From Pseudomonas anuradhapurensis (GTDB lineage: Bacteria > Pseudomonadota > Gammaproteobacteria > Pseudomonadales > Pseudomonadaceae): a stretch of 64,000 nt of DNA. This document shows positions 54,756-62,016 of this stretch, one piece after another. Location: positions 4,103,001 through 4,167,000 of the forward strand of contig NZ_CP077097.1 in the NCBI RefSeq assembly GCF_014269225.2, in the 5' to 3' direction. The notes below the pieces were generated by a model. That model worked only from the letters and a program-made list of their open reading frames with translations. It was not told the DNA's origin and made no database searches. The position numbers and the translations under genes are program-made. Position 1 is the first letter of the stretch; each line of letters opens with the position of its first letter.

Positions 54756-55238
54756 ATGCCCGAAAGACAACCTGTCGCCCCGCTGACGATCATTGCCATC
54801 TTCGCGGGCATCATCGAATCCTCCGCACTTGCTACCTTGCCGTTTCTCAGCGAAGCCAGCCAGAATCTCTATACTTGGTTCCTGGTTGGGTTTCCGTTCT
54901 TTCTGACAGCATTGTTTTTTCTGACACTCAACTTCAACTACAAGTCGTTCTACAACCCGTCATCGGATAACACGGCAAGCGACACTCCCCCGACCCCAGG
55001 TACCAAGAGCACGCCAAGCGCGCCCCGCAAGCTCAGCGAGGCCGTACATGGCGAACCTGTCACGATCATGTTTTCCGGGCCCGATGCTTGTCAGTTGATG
55101 GAACAGCAACTCCTGCTGGCACTGGCCCAACCGCTGCAAACGCCCAGGACATGGCGCTTTTGCAACCTGGATAAACGCCAATGTGCACAGTTGTCGGTCA
55201 GCCCGCTGGAAGAAGATGCCGCATCCCGAGGCGGATGA
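54756..55238 (+). CDS. Two-helix membrane protein with C-terminal soluble domain
   Basis: This 160-residue protein has two transmembrane helices (about 10-32, LTIIAIFAGIIESSALATLPFL, and about 41-63, TWFLVGFPFFLTALFFLTLNF), then NYKSFYNPSSD, a Pro/Ser/Thr-rich linker and an apparently soluble domain of about 70 residues. GGAG is nine bases before the ATG. The function is unknown. The TLNFNYKSFY motif after helix 2 recurs, to my recollection, in several Pseudomonas membrane proteins of unknown role. It is divergent from the response regulator and may be its target. Confidence 0.7.
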   Translation: MPERQPVAPLTIIAIFAGIIESSALATLPFLSEASQNLYTWFLVGFPFFLTALFFLTLNFNYKSFYNPSSDNTASDTPPTPGTKSTPSAPRKLSEAVHGEPVTIMFSGPDACQLMEQQLLLALAQPLQTPRTWRFCNLDKRQCAQLSVSPLEEDAASRGG

Positions 55239-55264
55239 GCGCTGCAGGTTTGCAGCAAGCAAAA

Positions 55265-55287
55265 AAAACCCCGGCCGGGCCGGGGTT
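55265..55287 (-). terminator. Terminator of argG
   Basis: AAACCCCGGC pairs with GCCGGGGTTT around a three-base loop, and the minus-strand transcript continues into a run of seven T residues. It lies 20 bases beyond the argG stop. Confidence 0.85.
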
Positions 55288-55307
55288 TCCATGGCATGCG
55301 CCAGCAA

Positions 55308-56525
55308 TCAGAGCAGCGAACGGCCCTTGTTGGCGGCAATGCGCATCCGCAGTGCGTTGAGCTTGATGAAGCCGGCAGCGTCCGCCTGGTTGTAGGCGCC
55401 GCCATCTTCCTCGAAGGTGGCGATGTTGGCGTCGAACAGCGAGTCGTCCGACTTGCGGCCGACCACGGTGACATTGCCTTTGTACAGCTTCAGACGCACC
55501 ACGCCGTTCACGTTGACCTGCGAAGCGTCGATCATCTGCTGCAGCATCAGGCGCTCCGGGCTCCACCAGTAACCGGTGTAGATCAGGCTGGCATACTTCG
55601 GCATCAGCTCATCCTTCAGGTGAGCGACTTCGCGGTCCAGGGTGATCGACTCGATGGCACGGTGAGCCTTGAGCATGATGGTGCCGCCAGGGGTTTCGTA
55701 GCAACCACGCGACTTCATGCCGACGTAACGGTTCTCGACGATGTCGAGACGGCCGATGCCATTGGCACCACCGATACGGTTCAGGTCGGCCAGCACGGTG
55801 GCCGGGGTCTTCTCGACGCCGTCGATGGCAACGATGTCACCGTTGCGGTAGGTCAGCTCGATGTAGGTGGCCTGGTCCGGGGCGTTCTCGGGCGAGACGC
55901 TCCAGCGCCACATGTCTTCTTCGTGCTCGGTCCAGGTATCTTCCAGGACACCGCCTTCGTAGGAGATGTGCAGCAGGTTGGCGTCCATCGAGTATGGCGA
56001 CTTCTTCTTGCCGTGACGCTCGATCGGAATACCATGCTTCTCGGCATAGTCCATCAGCTTTTCGCGGGACAGCAGGTCCCACTCGCGCCATGGAGCGATG
56101 ACCTTGACGCCTGGTTTCAGGGCATACGCACCCAGCTCGAAACGCACCTGGTCGTTACCCTTGCCGGTGGCGCCGTGGGAAATGGCGTCAGCGCCGGTTT
56201 CGTTGGCGATTTCGATCAGGCGCTTGGCGATCAGCGGACGTGCGATGGAGGTACCCAGCAGGTACTCACCTTCGTAGACGGTGTTGGCGCGGAACATCGG
56301 GAACACGAAATCACGCACGAACTCTTCGCGCAGGTCGTCGATGTAGATCTCTTTAACGCCCATTGCCTGGGCCTTGGCGCGGGCCGGCTCGACCTCTTCG
56401 CCCTGCCCGAGGTCAGCGGTGAAGGTCACCACTTCGCAGTTGTAGGTATCCTGCAGCCACTTGAGAATCACCGAAGTATCAAGGCCGCCGGAATACGCCA
56501 GTACGACCTTTTTTACGTCCGCCAT
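55308..56525 (-). CDS. argG: Argininosuccinate synthase
   Basis: ArgG joins citrulline and aspartate with ATP to make argininosuccinate in arginine synthesis. The 405 residues include the PP-loop ATP motif AYSGGLDTS at 10-18, and [32 protein letters not shown] and [13 protein letters not shown]. The ATG at 56525 has GTGGAG upstream. The product is cytosolic. A hairpin repeat (family H2) and motY lie upstream. Confidence 0.98.
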   Translation of the reverse strand: MADVKKVVLAYSGGLDTSVILKWLQDTYNCEVVTFTADLGQGEEVEPARAKAQAMGVKEIYIDDLREEFVRDFVFPMFRANTVYEGEYLLGTSIARPLIAKRLIEIANETGADAISHGATGKGNDQVRFELGAYALKPGVKVIAPWREWDLLSREKLMDYAEKHGIPIERHGKKKSPYSMDANLLHISYEGGVLEDTWTEHEEDMWRWSVSPENAPDQATYIELTYRNGDIVAIDGVEKTPATVLADLNRIGGANGIGRLDIVENRYVGMKSRGCYETPGGTIMLKAHRAIESITLDREVAHLKDELMPKYASLIYTGYWWSPERLMLQQMIDASQVNVNGVVRLKLYKGNVTVVGRKSDDSLFDANIATFEEDGGAYNQADAAGFIKLNALRMRIAANKGRSLL

Positions 56526-56677
56526 GCCATCACTCCACGGGGTTGTACGGAAAGGCGTCGATTCTAACGGCGTTGCAAATAAATTTACAGTGGGGCGACA
56601 GCTTCTGACGACAAAGCGACAGGAACTGTCGGAAGGGCGACGGCGATTGCCAAAGGGCACGCCCTGGCATCTTTGGT

Positions 56678-56726
56678 GCCTATGAGATCGAGCGCCGCCG
56701 GCGCGGCGCTCGATCTGACAGGCGCT
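56678..56726. repeat. Hairpin repeat, family H2, copy 2
   Basis: AGATCGAGCGCCGC and its exact complement (56685-56698, 56703-56716) flank a CGGC loop. The 49-base unit matches 46641-46689 at 40 positions. One difference is compensatory: G-C at 46651/46676 is T-A here. Confidence 0.7.
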
Positions 56727-56789
56727 GAAGGCGTTGTGACGAACAGCGGGTGGCCCTGACGCAATCCCCTGCCATGCGCCCCTCTGGAT

Positions 56790-57740
56790 TCAGGGTGTTT
56801 TCGCCCCCGGCGCAGCAGCAGCCGGACCGGCTGGAGCGGGCGCAGGAGCAACAGCAGGCGCCGGCTGTTCAACCGCCTTCTCCACCACTGCTACCCGGTC
56901 CAGCTCGATATTCACCCGGCGATTCCGCGCCCGATTGGCAGCACTATTGTTCTTCGCCAGCGGGTAACGCTCGCCATGGAAGCGCACCACGATCTGCTCT
57001 TCCGGCACGCCATGAGCCTTCAGATAGTCAGCCACGGCCAGTGCGCGGCGGCGCGACATATCGCGGTTGGTCAGGCGGTTGCCGCTGTTGTCCGAGTGGC
57101 CGTTGAGTTCGACATGGTTCACTGTCGGGTCGGCCTTCATGTAGTCGAGGATGACATCCAGCCGCGCCTTGGCCGACTGATCCAGTTCGAAACCGCCGCC
57201 AGGGAAGCCTACCTGGGTCTGGCGCACCTGGTCATAGTTCATCGGCAGCAGCTTGCCGGCACAGGCCTGGTAGTCGCTGTAGGCCTTGGCAAAGCTGACC
57301 GGCAGCACCCGCACTTCCATCGGCCTGCCCGCCTCGCCGGCATAATTGCGCACTACGGTGCTGCGGCCGTCGAGCAGGCCATTGATCAGCCGGCTGGCCT
57401 GGCCCTGCGACGAGCTGAACAACACGCCAGTGCGGGCCATGCGCACGCTGCCCAGGTTGATGTCGCTGCGCCCGGGTTGCCACGGCGCAGCGGCGGCCAG
57501 CAAGGTCGCGGTGCCGGCACCCAGCGCGTTGCTGTCCGAACGCAGCTGGAACACCGGCTGTTCGCCCGCACGGCGCACGAACTCACCACTGCCAAAGCCG
57601 TCGATCGGCTGCACCAGCCGGCATTCGAACTGGTCACCCTCGACCTTCCAGGCAATGTTCTCCATGCGTGTCTGGAAGGTCAGCGCGCCGGCCGGCAGAC
57701 TGGCGAACAGGGTCATTAGGGCTAGGTAACGCTGGCGCAC
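56790..57740 (-). CDS. motY: MotY-type OmpA-family flagellar stator protein
   Basis: This 316-residue periplasmic protein has a signal-like N-terminus (MRQRYLALMTLFASLPAGAL). The MotY N-terminal domain includes RMENIAWKVEGDQFECRLVQ. The OmpA peptidoglycan-binding domain (about 180-285) has LNGHSDNSGNRLTNRDMSRR and NRARNRRVNIEL. MotY binds the polar flagellar stator (MotAB/PomAB). Position next to argG and pyrC matches P. aeruginosa motY. The start is the GTG at 57740 with GGAG six bases before it; a GTG at 57752 is possible. Confidence 0.88.
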   Translation of the reverse strand: MRQRYLALMTLFASLPAGALTFQTRMENIAWKVEGDQFECRLVQPIDGFGSGEFVRRAGEQPVFQLRSDSNALGAGTATLLAAAAPWQPGRSDINLGSVRMARTGVLFSSSQGQASRLINGLLDGRSTVVRNYAGEAGRPMEVRVLPVSFAKAYSDYQACAGKLLPMNYDQVRQTQVGFPGGGFELDQSAKARLDVILDYMKADPTVNHVELNGHSDNSGNRLTNRDMSRRRALAVADYLKAHGVPEEQIVVRFHGERYPLAKNNSAANRARNRRVNIELDRVAVVEKAVEQPAPAVAPAPAPAGPAAAAPGAKTP

Positions 57741-57870
57741 GGGCGGCTCCACAAATTCTGACGGCTTACCTGCAGGCTATCGGACGTCAGGCGGAAAACT
57801 TGATAGCCGTGCTCGCCCCAGGGTTTTCCGGTAGCATTGGGGCTTGAGTTCGACCCGCCTGGAATCCCCA

Positions 57871-58917
57871 ATGTCCGATCGCCTGACCCTCCTGCGTCCC
57901 GACGACTGGCACATCCATCTGCGCGATGGTGCCGTCCTGCCCCACACCGTTGGCGACGTGGCGCGTACCTTCGCCCGTGCCATCATCATGCCCAACCTGG
58001 TTCCACCGGTTCGCAATGCTGCCGAGGCCGGCGCCTACCGTGAGCGCATCCTCGCCGCCCGGCCGGCCGGCAGCCGCTTCGAGCCGCTGATGGTGCTGTA
58101 CCTCACCGACCGCACCAGCCCCGAGGACATCCGCGCGGCCAAGGCCAGCGGCTTCGTGCATGCCGCCAAGCTGTACCCAGCCGGTGCTACCACCAACTCC
58201 GACTCGGGCGTGACCAGCATCGACAATATCTTCCCGGCCATCGAGGCGCTGGCAGAAGTCGGCATGCCACTGTTGGTGCACGGCGAAGTGACGCGCAGCG
58301 AGATCGACGTGTTCGACCGCGAGAAGCGTTTCATCGATGAGCACATGCGCCGTGTGGTCGAACGCTTCCCGACGCTGAAAGTGGTGTTCGAGCACATCAC
58401 CACCAGCGATGCCGCCCAGTTCGTCAGCGAGGCCCCGGCCAACGTCGGCGCGACCATTACCGCCCAGCATTTGCTGTACAACCGCAACCACATGCTGGTG
58501 GGCGGCATTCGTCCGCACTTCTACTGCCTGCCGATCCTCAAGCGCAACACCCACCAGGTGGCACTGCTGGACGCCGCCACCAGCGGCAACCCGAAGTTCT
58601 TCCTGGGCACCGACTCGGCCCCGCACGCCCGCCACGCCAAGGAAGCTGCCTGCGGCTGCGCCGGGTGCTACACCGCCTACGCAGCCATCGAGATGTACGC
58701 CGAAGCGTTCGAGCAGCGTAACGCGCTGGACAAGCTGGAAGGCTTCGCCAGCCTGCACGGCCCGGCCTTCTATGGCCTGCCGGCGAACACCGACACCATT
58801 ACCCTGGTTCGCGAAGAATGGACCGCCCCGGACAGCCTGCCGTTTGGCGAGCAGACCGTAGTCCCGCTGCGCGCCGGCGAAAAACTGCGCTGGCGCCTGC
58901 TGGAGGAAAACGCGTGA
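57871..58917 (+). CDS. pyrC: Dihydroorotase
   Basis: PyrC catalyses ring closure of carbamoyl-aspartate in pyrimidine synthesis. The 348-residue class II enzyme has metal ligands His14 and His16 ([10 protein letters not shown]), Lys100 that is carboxylated ([17 protein letters not shown]), and the later His in LVHGEV and VFEHITT. The stop overlaps the rnt start. Confidence 0.97.
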   Translation: MSDRLTLLRPDDWHIHLRDGAVLPHTVGDVARTFARAIIMPNLVPPVRNAAEAGAYRERILAARPAGSRFEPLMVLYLTDRTSPEDIRAAKASGFVHAAKLYPAGATTNSDSGVTSIDNIFPAIEALAEVGMPLLVHGEVTRSEIDVFDREKRFIDEHMRRVVERFPTLKVVFEHITTSDAAQFVSEAPANVGATITAQHLLYNRNHMLVGGIRPHFYCLPILKRNTHQVALLDAATSGNPKFFLGTDSAPHARHAKEAACGCAGCYTAYAAIEMYAEAFEQRNALDKLEGFASLHGPAFYGLPANTDTITLVREEWTAPDSLPFGEQTVVPLRAGEKLRWRLLEENA

Positions 58918-59588
58918 GCGAAGACCTCTACGAAGACGACCTCGACACCCAGGGCAGCAGCGGTTCGCGTCACCCGATGGCCGAACGCTTCCGTGGCTAC
59001 CTGCCAGTTGTGGTGGACGTTGAAACCGGTGGCTTCAACAGCGCCACCGACGCCCTGCTGGAAATTGCCGCAGTTACCATCGGCATGGACGAAAAGGGTT
59101 TTCTATTCCCCGAGCACACCTACTTCCACCGGGTTGAGCCCTTCGAAGGCGCCAACATCGAGCCGGCCGCACTGGAGTTCACCGGCATCAAGCTGGATCA
59201 CCCGCTGCGCATGGCGGTGAGTGAGGAAAGCGCGCTGACCGACATCTTCCGTGGCGTACGCAAGGCGCTCAAGGCCAATGGCTGCAAGCGGGCGATTCTG
59301 GTAGGCCACAACAGCAGTTTCGACCTTGGCTTCCTCAATGCAGCGGTGATGCGCAACGACCTCAAGCGCAACCCGTTCCACCCGTTCTCCAGCTTCGACA
59401 CCGCTACCCTGGCGGGCCTGGCCTACGGCCAGACCGTACTGGCGCGGGCCTGCCAGAGCGCCGACATCGACTTTGACGGGCGGGAAGCGCACTCGGCCCG
59501 TTACGACACCGAGAAGACTGCCGAGCTGTTCTGCGGCATCGTCAACCGCTGGAAAGAGATGGGCGGCTGGCGCGATTTCAACGACTGA
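58914..59588 (+). CDS. rnt: Ribonuclease T
   Basis: RNase T is a DEDDh 3'-5' exonuclease that matures tRNA, 5S and 23S 3' ends. The 224 residues contain DVETGG (Asp35, Glu37), the central [16 protein letters not shown], and [14 protein letters not shown] with the catalytic His and Asp. It starts with GTG overlapping the pyrC stop. REP and hairpin repeats follow. Confidence 0.96.
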   Translation: MSEDLYEDDLDTQGSSGSRHPMAERFRGYLPVVVDVETGGFNSATDALLEIAAVTIGMDEKGFLFPEHTYFHRVEPFEGANIEPAALEFTGIKLDHPLRMAVSEESALTDIFRGVRKALKANGCKRAILVGHNSSFDLGFLNAAVMRNDLKRNPFHPFSSFDTATLAGLAYGQTVLARACQSADIDFDGREAHSARYDTEKTAELFCGIVNRWKEMGGWRDFND

Positions 59589-59595
59589 TCTGACA

Positions 59596-59639
59596 TCCGG
59601 GGCCGCTTTGCGGCCCATCGCGACACAAGGCCGCTCCTA
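59596..59639. repeat. REP element after rnt
   Basis: GGGGCCGCTTTGCGGCCC hairpin with tail ATCGCGACACAAGGCCGCTCCTA. Confidence 0.8.
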
Positions 59640-59647
59640 AGGAGTTT

Positions 59648-59697
59648 GAGCTGCGCTCCAGATGCTGGATACCTGCCCACCACCTTGGGCGCAGCTC
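59648..59697. repeat. 50-bp hairpin repeat, family H1, copy 2
   Basis: Begins GAGCTGCGCTCCAGAT and ends TTGGGCGCAGCTC. It shares 39 of 50 bases with copy 1 at 20050-20099; ten of the eleven differences are transitions. The arms pair over about 21 positions with few mismatches. Confidence 0.6.
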
Positions 59698-59711
59698 GGT
59701 TCGCATAAAAC

Positions 59712-59757
59712 CTGCAGGAGCGGCCTTGTGTCGCGATAGGCGCGTAAAGCGCTCGCA
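59712..59757. repeat. Reverse REP element
   Basis: CTGCAGGAGCGGCCTTGTGTCGCGAT is the reverse form of the REP tail, followed by a variant hairpin GGCGCGTAAAGCGC. With 59596-59639 it brackets the H1 hairpin. Confidence 0.7.
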
Positions 59758-59770
59758 GAAGCCAGACACA

Positions 59771-59799
59771 AAAAAACCGGCCGAAAGGGCCGGTTTTTT
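59771..59799. terminator. Terminator of the peroxiredoxin gene
   Basis: ACCGGCC-GAAAG-GGCCGGT flanked by A and T runs, 14 bases beyond the peroxiredoxin stop on the minus strand. It can also work on the plus strand. Confidence 0.8.
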
Positions 59800-59813
59800 C
59801 ATGCGCGCGGCAA

Positions 59814-60416
59814 TTACAGCTTGCCAGCGTTCTCGCTCAGGTAGGCAGCAACGCCTTCTGGCGAAGCGTTCATGCCTTTGTCGCCTTTCTTCCAGTTGGC
59901 AGGGCAGACTTCGCCGTGCTCTTCGTGGAACTGCAGGGCGTCGACCAGGCGCAGCAGCTCGTCCATGTTACGGCCCAGTGGCAGGTCGTTGACGATCTGC
60001 GAACGAACCACACCGTTGGTGTCGATCAGGAAGGCACCACGGAAAGCCACGCCGCCTTCGGACTCGACGTCGTAGGCCTTGCAGATTTCGTGGGTCATGT
60101 CGGCAGCCAGGGTGTACTTGACCTGGCCGATACCGCCGTTGTTGACCGGGGTGTTACGCCAGGCGTTGTGGGTGAAGTGCGAGTCGATCGACACACCGAT
60201 CACTTCAACGTTGCGGGCCTGGAAGTCAGGGATGCGGTTGTCCAGGGCGATCAGCTCGGACGGGCAGACGAAGGTGAAGTCCAGCGGGTAGAAGAACACC
60301 AGGCCGTACTTGCCCTTGATGGCCGAAGCCAGGTTGAAGCTGTCGACGATCTCGCCATTGCCCAGCACGGCTGGAACGGTGAAATCGGGGGCTTTCTTAC
60401 CAACGAGTACGCTCAT
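59814..60416 (-). CDS. 2-Cys peroxiredoxin (AhpC/Tsa type)
   Basis: This 200-residue peroxiredoxin reduces hydrogen peroxide and organic hydroperoxides. Peroxidatic Cys51 is in DFTFVCPSE and resolving Cys171 in GEVCPANW, so it is a typical 2-Cys enzyme. It starts at an ATG with CAGGAG. No reductase (AhpF) is adjacent; it may use thioredoxin. The gene is divergent from bfd. Confidence 0.95.
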   Translation of the reverse strand: MSVLVGKKAPDFTVPAVLGNGEIVDSFNLASAIKGKYGLVFFYPLDFTFVCPSELIALDNRIPDFQARNVEVIGVSIDSHFTHNAWRNTPVNNGGIGQVKYTLAADMTHEICKAYDVESEGGVAFRGAFLIDTNGVVRSQIVNDLPLGRNMDELLRLVDALQFHEEHGEVCPANWKKGDKGMNASPEGVAAYLSENAGKL

Positions 60417-60574
60417 TGTAATCTCCTGATGAGGGTGAAGAACCGTTTGCCGGGCCAGACAGGCTGCCCGACATCCAACAAAGGCCAACCATCATACACG
60501 GCTTCTGGTGACAGGCCGACTCCAACGACGAAGCAACCGCCGGTCGCTCAAGCACGGCCCTTCCAGAAAGTCCT

Positions 60575-60603
60575 TTGACAAGCATTCTCATTAACATTAA
60601 GCT
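60575..60603 (+). promoter_or_regulatory. bfd promoter with Fur-like box
   Basis: TTGACA at 60575-60580 forms a perfect -35. Seventeen bases further is a weak -10 (TAAGCT). The spacer AGCATTCTCATTAACATTA resembles a Fur box (inverted AATGAGAATGC). This fits iron repression of bfd, the ferredoxin that mobilises iron from bacterioferritin. Confidence 0.6.
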
Positions 60604-60639
60604 CCACCCCATCGAGCCTAGCAACGATGGTCAGCCTCT

Positions 60640-60858
60640 ATGTATGTGTGTCTTTGTGTCGGCGTTACCGACGGACAGATCCGCGATGCGATCTATGAAG
60701 GATGCTGCAGTTACAAGGAAGTGCGCGCCGCGACCAACGTCGCCAGCCAGTGTGGCAAATGCGCCTGCGTGGCCAAGCAGGTGGTCCGCGAGACCCTGAC
60801 CGAGCTTCAGGTCAGCCAGGCAGCCCTGCCCTACCCGGTAGAATTTACCGCCGCCTGA
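60640..60858 (+). CDS. bfd: Bacterioferritin-associated ferredoxin Bfd
   Basis: This 72-residue [2Fe-2S] protein donates electrons to bacterioferritin to release stored iron. The cluster ligands are Cys4, Cys6, Cys38 and Cys41 (MYVCLCVGVTDG and ASQCGKCACVA). It precedes bfr on the same strand and has its own terminator and a Fur-like promoter, so its expression differs from bfr. Confidence 0.96.
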   Translation: MYVCLCVGVTDGQIRDAIYEGCCSYKEVRAATNVASQCGKCACVAKQVVRETLTELQVSQAALPYPVEFTAA

Positions 60859-60874
60859 AAGCCAGAATTCCAAG

Positions 60875-60901
60875 AACCGGACCTTGCGTCCGGTTTTTTT
60901 A
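60875..60901 (+). terminator. Terminator of bfd
   Basis: AACCGGAC-CTTGC-GTCCGGTT followed by T residues, 17 bases past the bfd stop. Confidence 0.85.
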
Positions 60902-60902
60902 T

Positions 60903-61058
60903 GCCCAGAATTCAATAAGTTAGCGTTCCAACGCGGTTCACAAACATTCTTATTCCTATTAATTTTCATTTATTATTCAATAACTTAGGTTTGACACACC
61001 TAGGTATCGGGCTCAAACTTCGGGGTATTGGCACACTTCTACAGGGCAGGAACCCGAC
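60903..61058. promoter_or_regulatory. AT-rich leader and promoter region of bfr
   Basis: Bases 60940-60985 are notably AT-rich (ACATTCTTATTCCTATTA, then TTTCATTTATTATTCAA). Repeated WWTATT-like hexamers suggest one or more Fur sites, by inference only. The start of bfr is preceded by CAGGA. Confidence 0.4.
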
Positions 61059-61532
61059 ATGAAAGGCGACGTAAGCGTCATCCAGCATCTCAACAAGATC
61101 CTCGGAAACGAGCTGGTCGCAATCAACCAGTACTTCCTGCACGCGCGCATGTACGAAGATTGGGGCCTGAACAAGCTCGGCAAGCACGAGTACAAGGAAT
61201 CCATCGATGAGATGAAGCACGCTGACAAACTGATCAAGCGTATTCTGTTCCTCGAAGGCATCCCCAACGTCCAGGACCTGGGCAAGCTGCTGATCGGCGA
61301 GCACACCAAAGAAATGCTCGAATGCGACCTGAAGATCGAACAGAAAGGCCTGGTCGACCTCAAGGCAGCCATCGCCCACTGCGAGACCGCTGGCGACTTC
61401 GGCTCGCGCGACATCCTCGAAGACATCCTCGAAGCCGAGGAAGAACACATCGACTGGCTGGAAACCCAGCTGGGGCTCATCGACAAGGTCGGTATCGAAA
61501 ACTACCTGCAGTCGCAGATGGGCGAAGAGTAA
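61059..61532 (+). CDS. bfr: Bacterioferritin
   Basis: This 157-residue iron-storage protein assembles into 24-mers with haem between subunits. Met52 is the haem ligand (SIDEMKHAD), and the ferroxidase ligands include Glu18, Glu51 and His54. [12 protein letters not shown] near the C-terminus completes the site. It is the BfrB-type, Bfd-served protein. The neighbours bfd, bfr and grxD link it to iron metabolism. Confidence 0.96.
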   Translation: MKGDVSVIQHLNKILGNELVAINQYFLHARMYEDWGLNKLGKHEYKESIDEMKHADKLIKRILFLEGIPNVQDLGKLLIGEHTKEMLECDLKIEQKGLVDLKAAIAHCETAGDFGSRDILEDILEAEEEHIDWLETQLGLIDKVGIENYLQSQMGEE

Positions 61533-61542
61533 ATATCCGGCG

Positions 61543-61577
61543 CATGAAAAAACCCGCTCTCAGCGGGTTTTTTCATG
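61543..61577. terminator. Bidirectional terminator between bfr and grxD
   Basis: ATGAAAAAACCCGCT-CTC-AGCGGGTTTTTTCAT is a symmetrical hairpin with A and T runs on both sides. It ends transcripts from both convergent genes. Confidence 0.9.
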
Positions 61578-61589
61578 CTTGCCGGAAAA

Positions 61590-61925
61590 TCAGGCTTCGG
61601 AAGCCTTGGCCTTGGCAGCCGCTTCCTTGATCAGGGTCTGCAGCTCACCCTTCTCGAACATTTCCAACATGATGTCGCTACCGCCAACCAGCTCACCGGC
61701 TACCCACAGCTGCGGGAAAGTCGGCCAGTTGGCATATTTTGGCAGGTTGGCGCGAATTTCCGGGTTCTGCAGGATGTCGACGTAGGCGAACTTCTCGCCA
61801 CAACCCATCACGGCCTGCGATGCACGCGCAGAGAAGCCACACTGCGGGGCATTCGGCGAGCCTTTCATGTAAAGCAGAATGGTGTTGTTGGCAATCTGCT
61901 CTTTGATCGTTTCGATGATATCCAT
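61590..61925 (-). CDS. grxD: Monothiol glutaredoxin GrxD
   Basis: This 111-residue monothiol glutaredoxin has active site CGFS (Cys29-Ser32, in PNAPQCGFSA), which binds a bridging [2Fe-2S] cluster with glutathione. It takes part in iron-sulfur cluster trafficking. The TFPQLWVAGELVGGSDIM segment is conserved. The Ala/Lys-rich C-terminus is slightly extended. Confidence 0.96.
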   Translation of the reverse strand: MDIIETIKEQIANNTILLYMKGSPNAPQCGFSARASQAVMGCGEKFAYVDILQNPEIRANLPKYANWPTFPQLWVAGELVGGSDIMLEMFEKGELQTLIKEAAAKAKASEA

Positions 61926-61984
61926 GTAGCACCTCGGCTGAACTTTCCGACGCGATCGTCGGCACGGTGAGGCATTGTAACGGA

Positions 61985-62007
61985 AAGCCGAGCAGCATGC
62001 TCGGCCT
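61985..62007 (-). terminator. Stem-loop after the molybdopterin oxidoreductase gene
   Basis: GCCGAGC and GCTCGGC flank a five-base loop, and the minus-strand transcript continues TTTCCG. It lies ten bases past the oxidoreductase stop. Confidence 0.6.
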
Positions 62008-62016
62008 TACCGTTCC

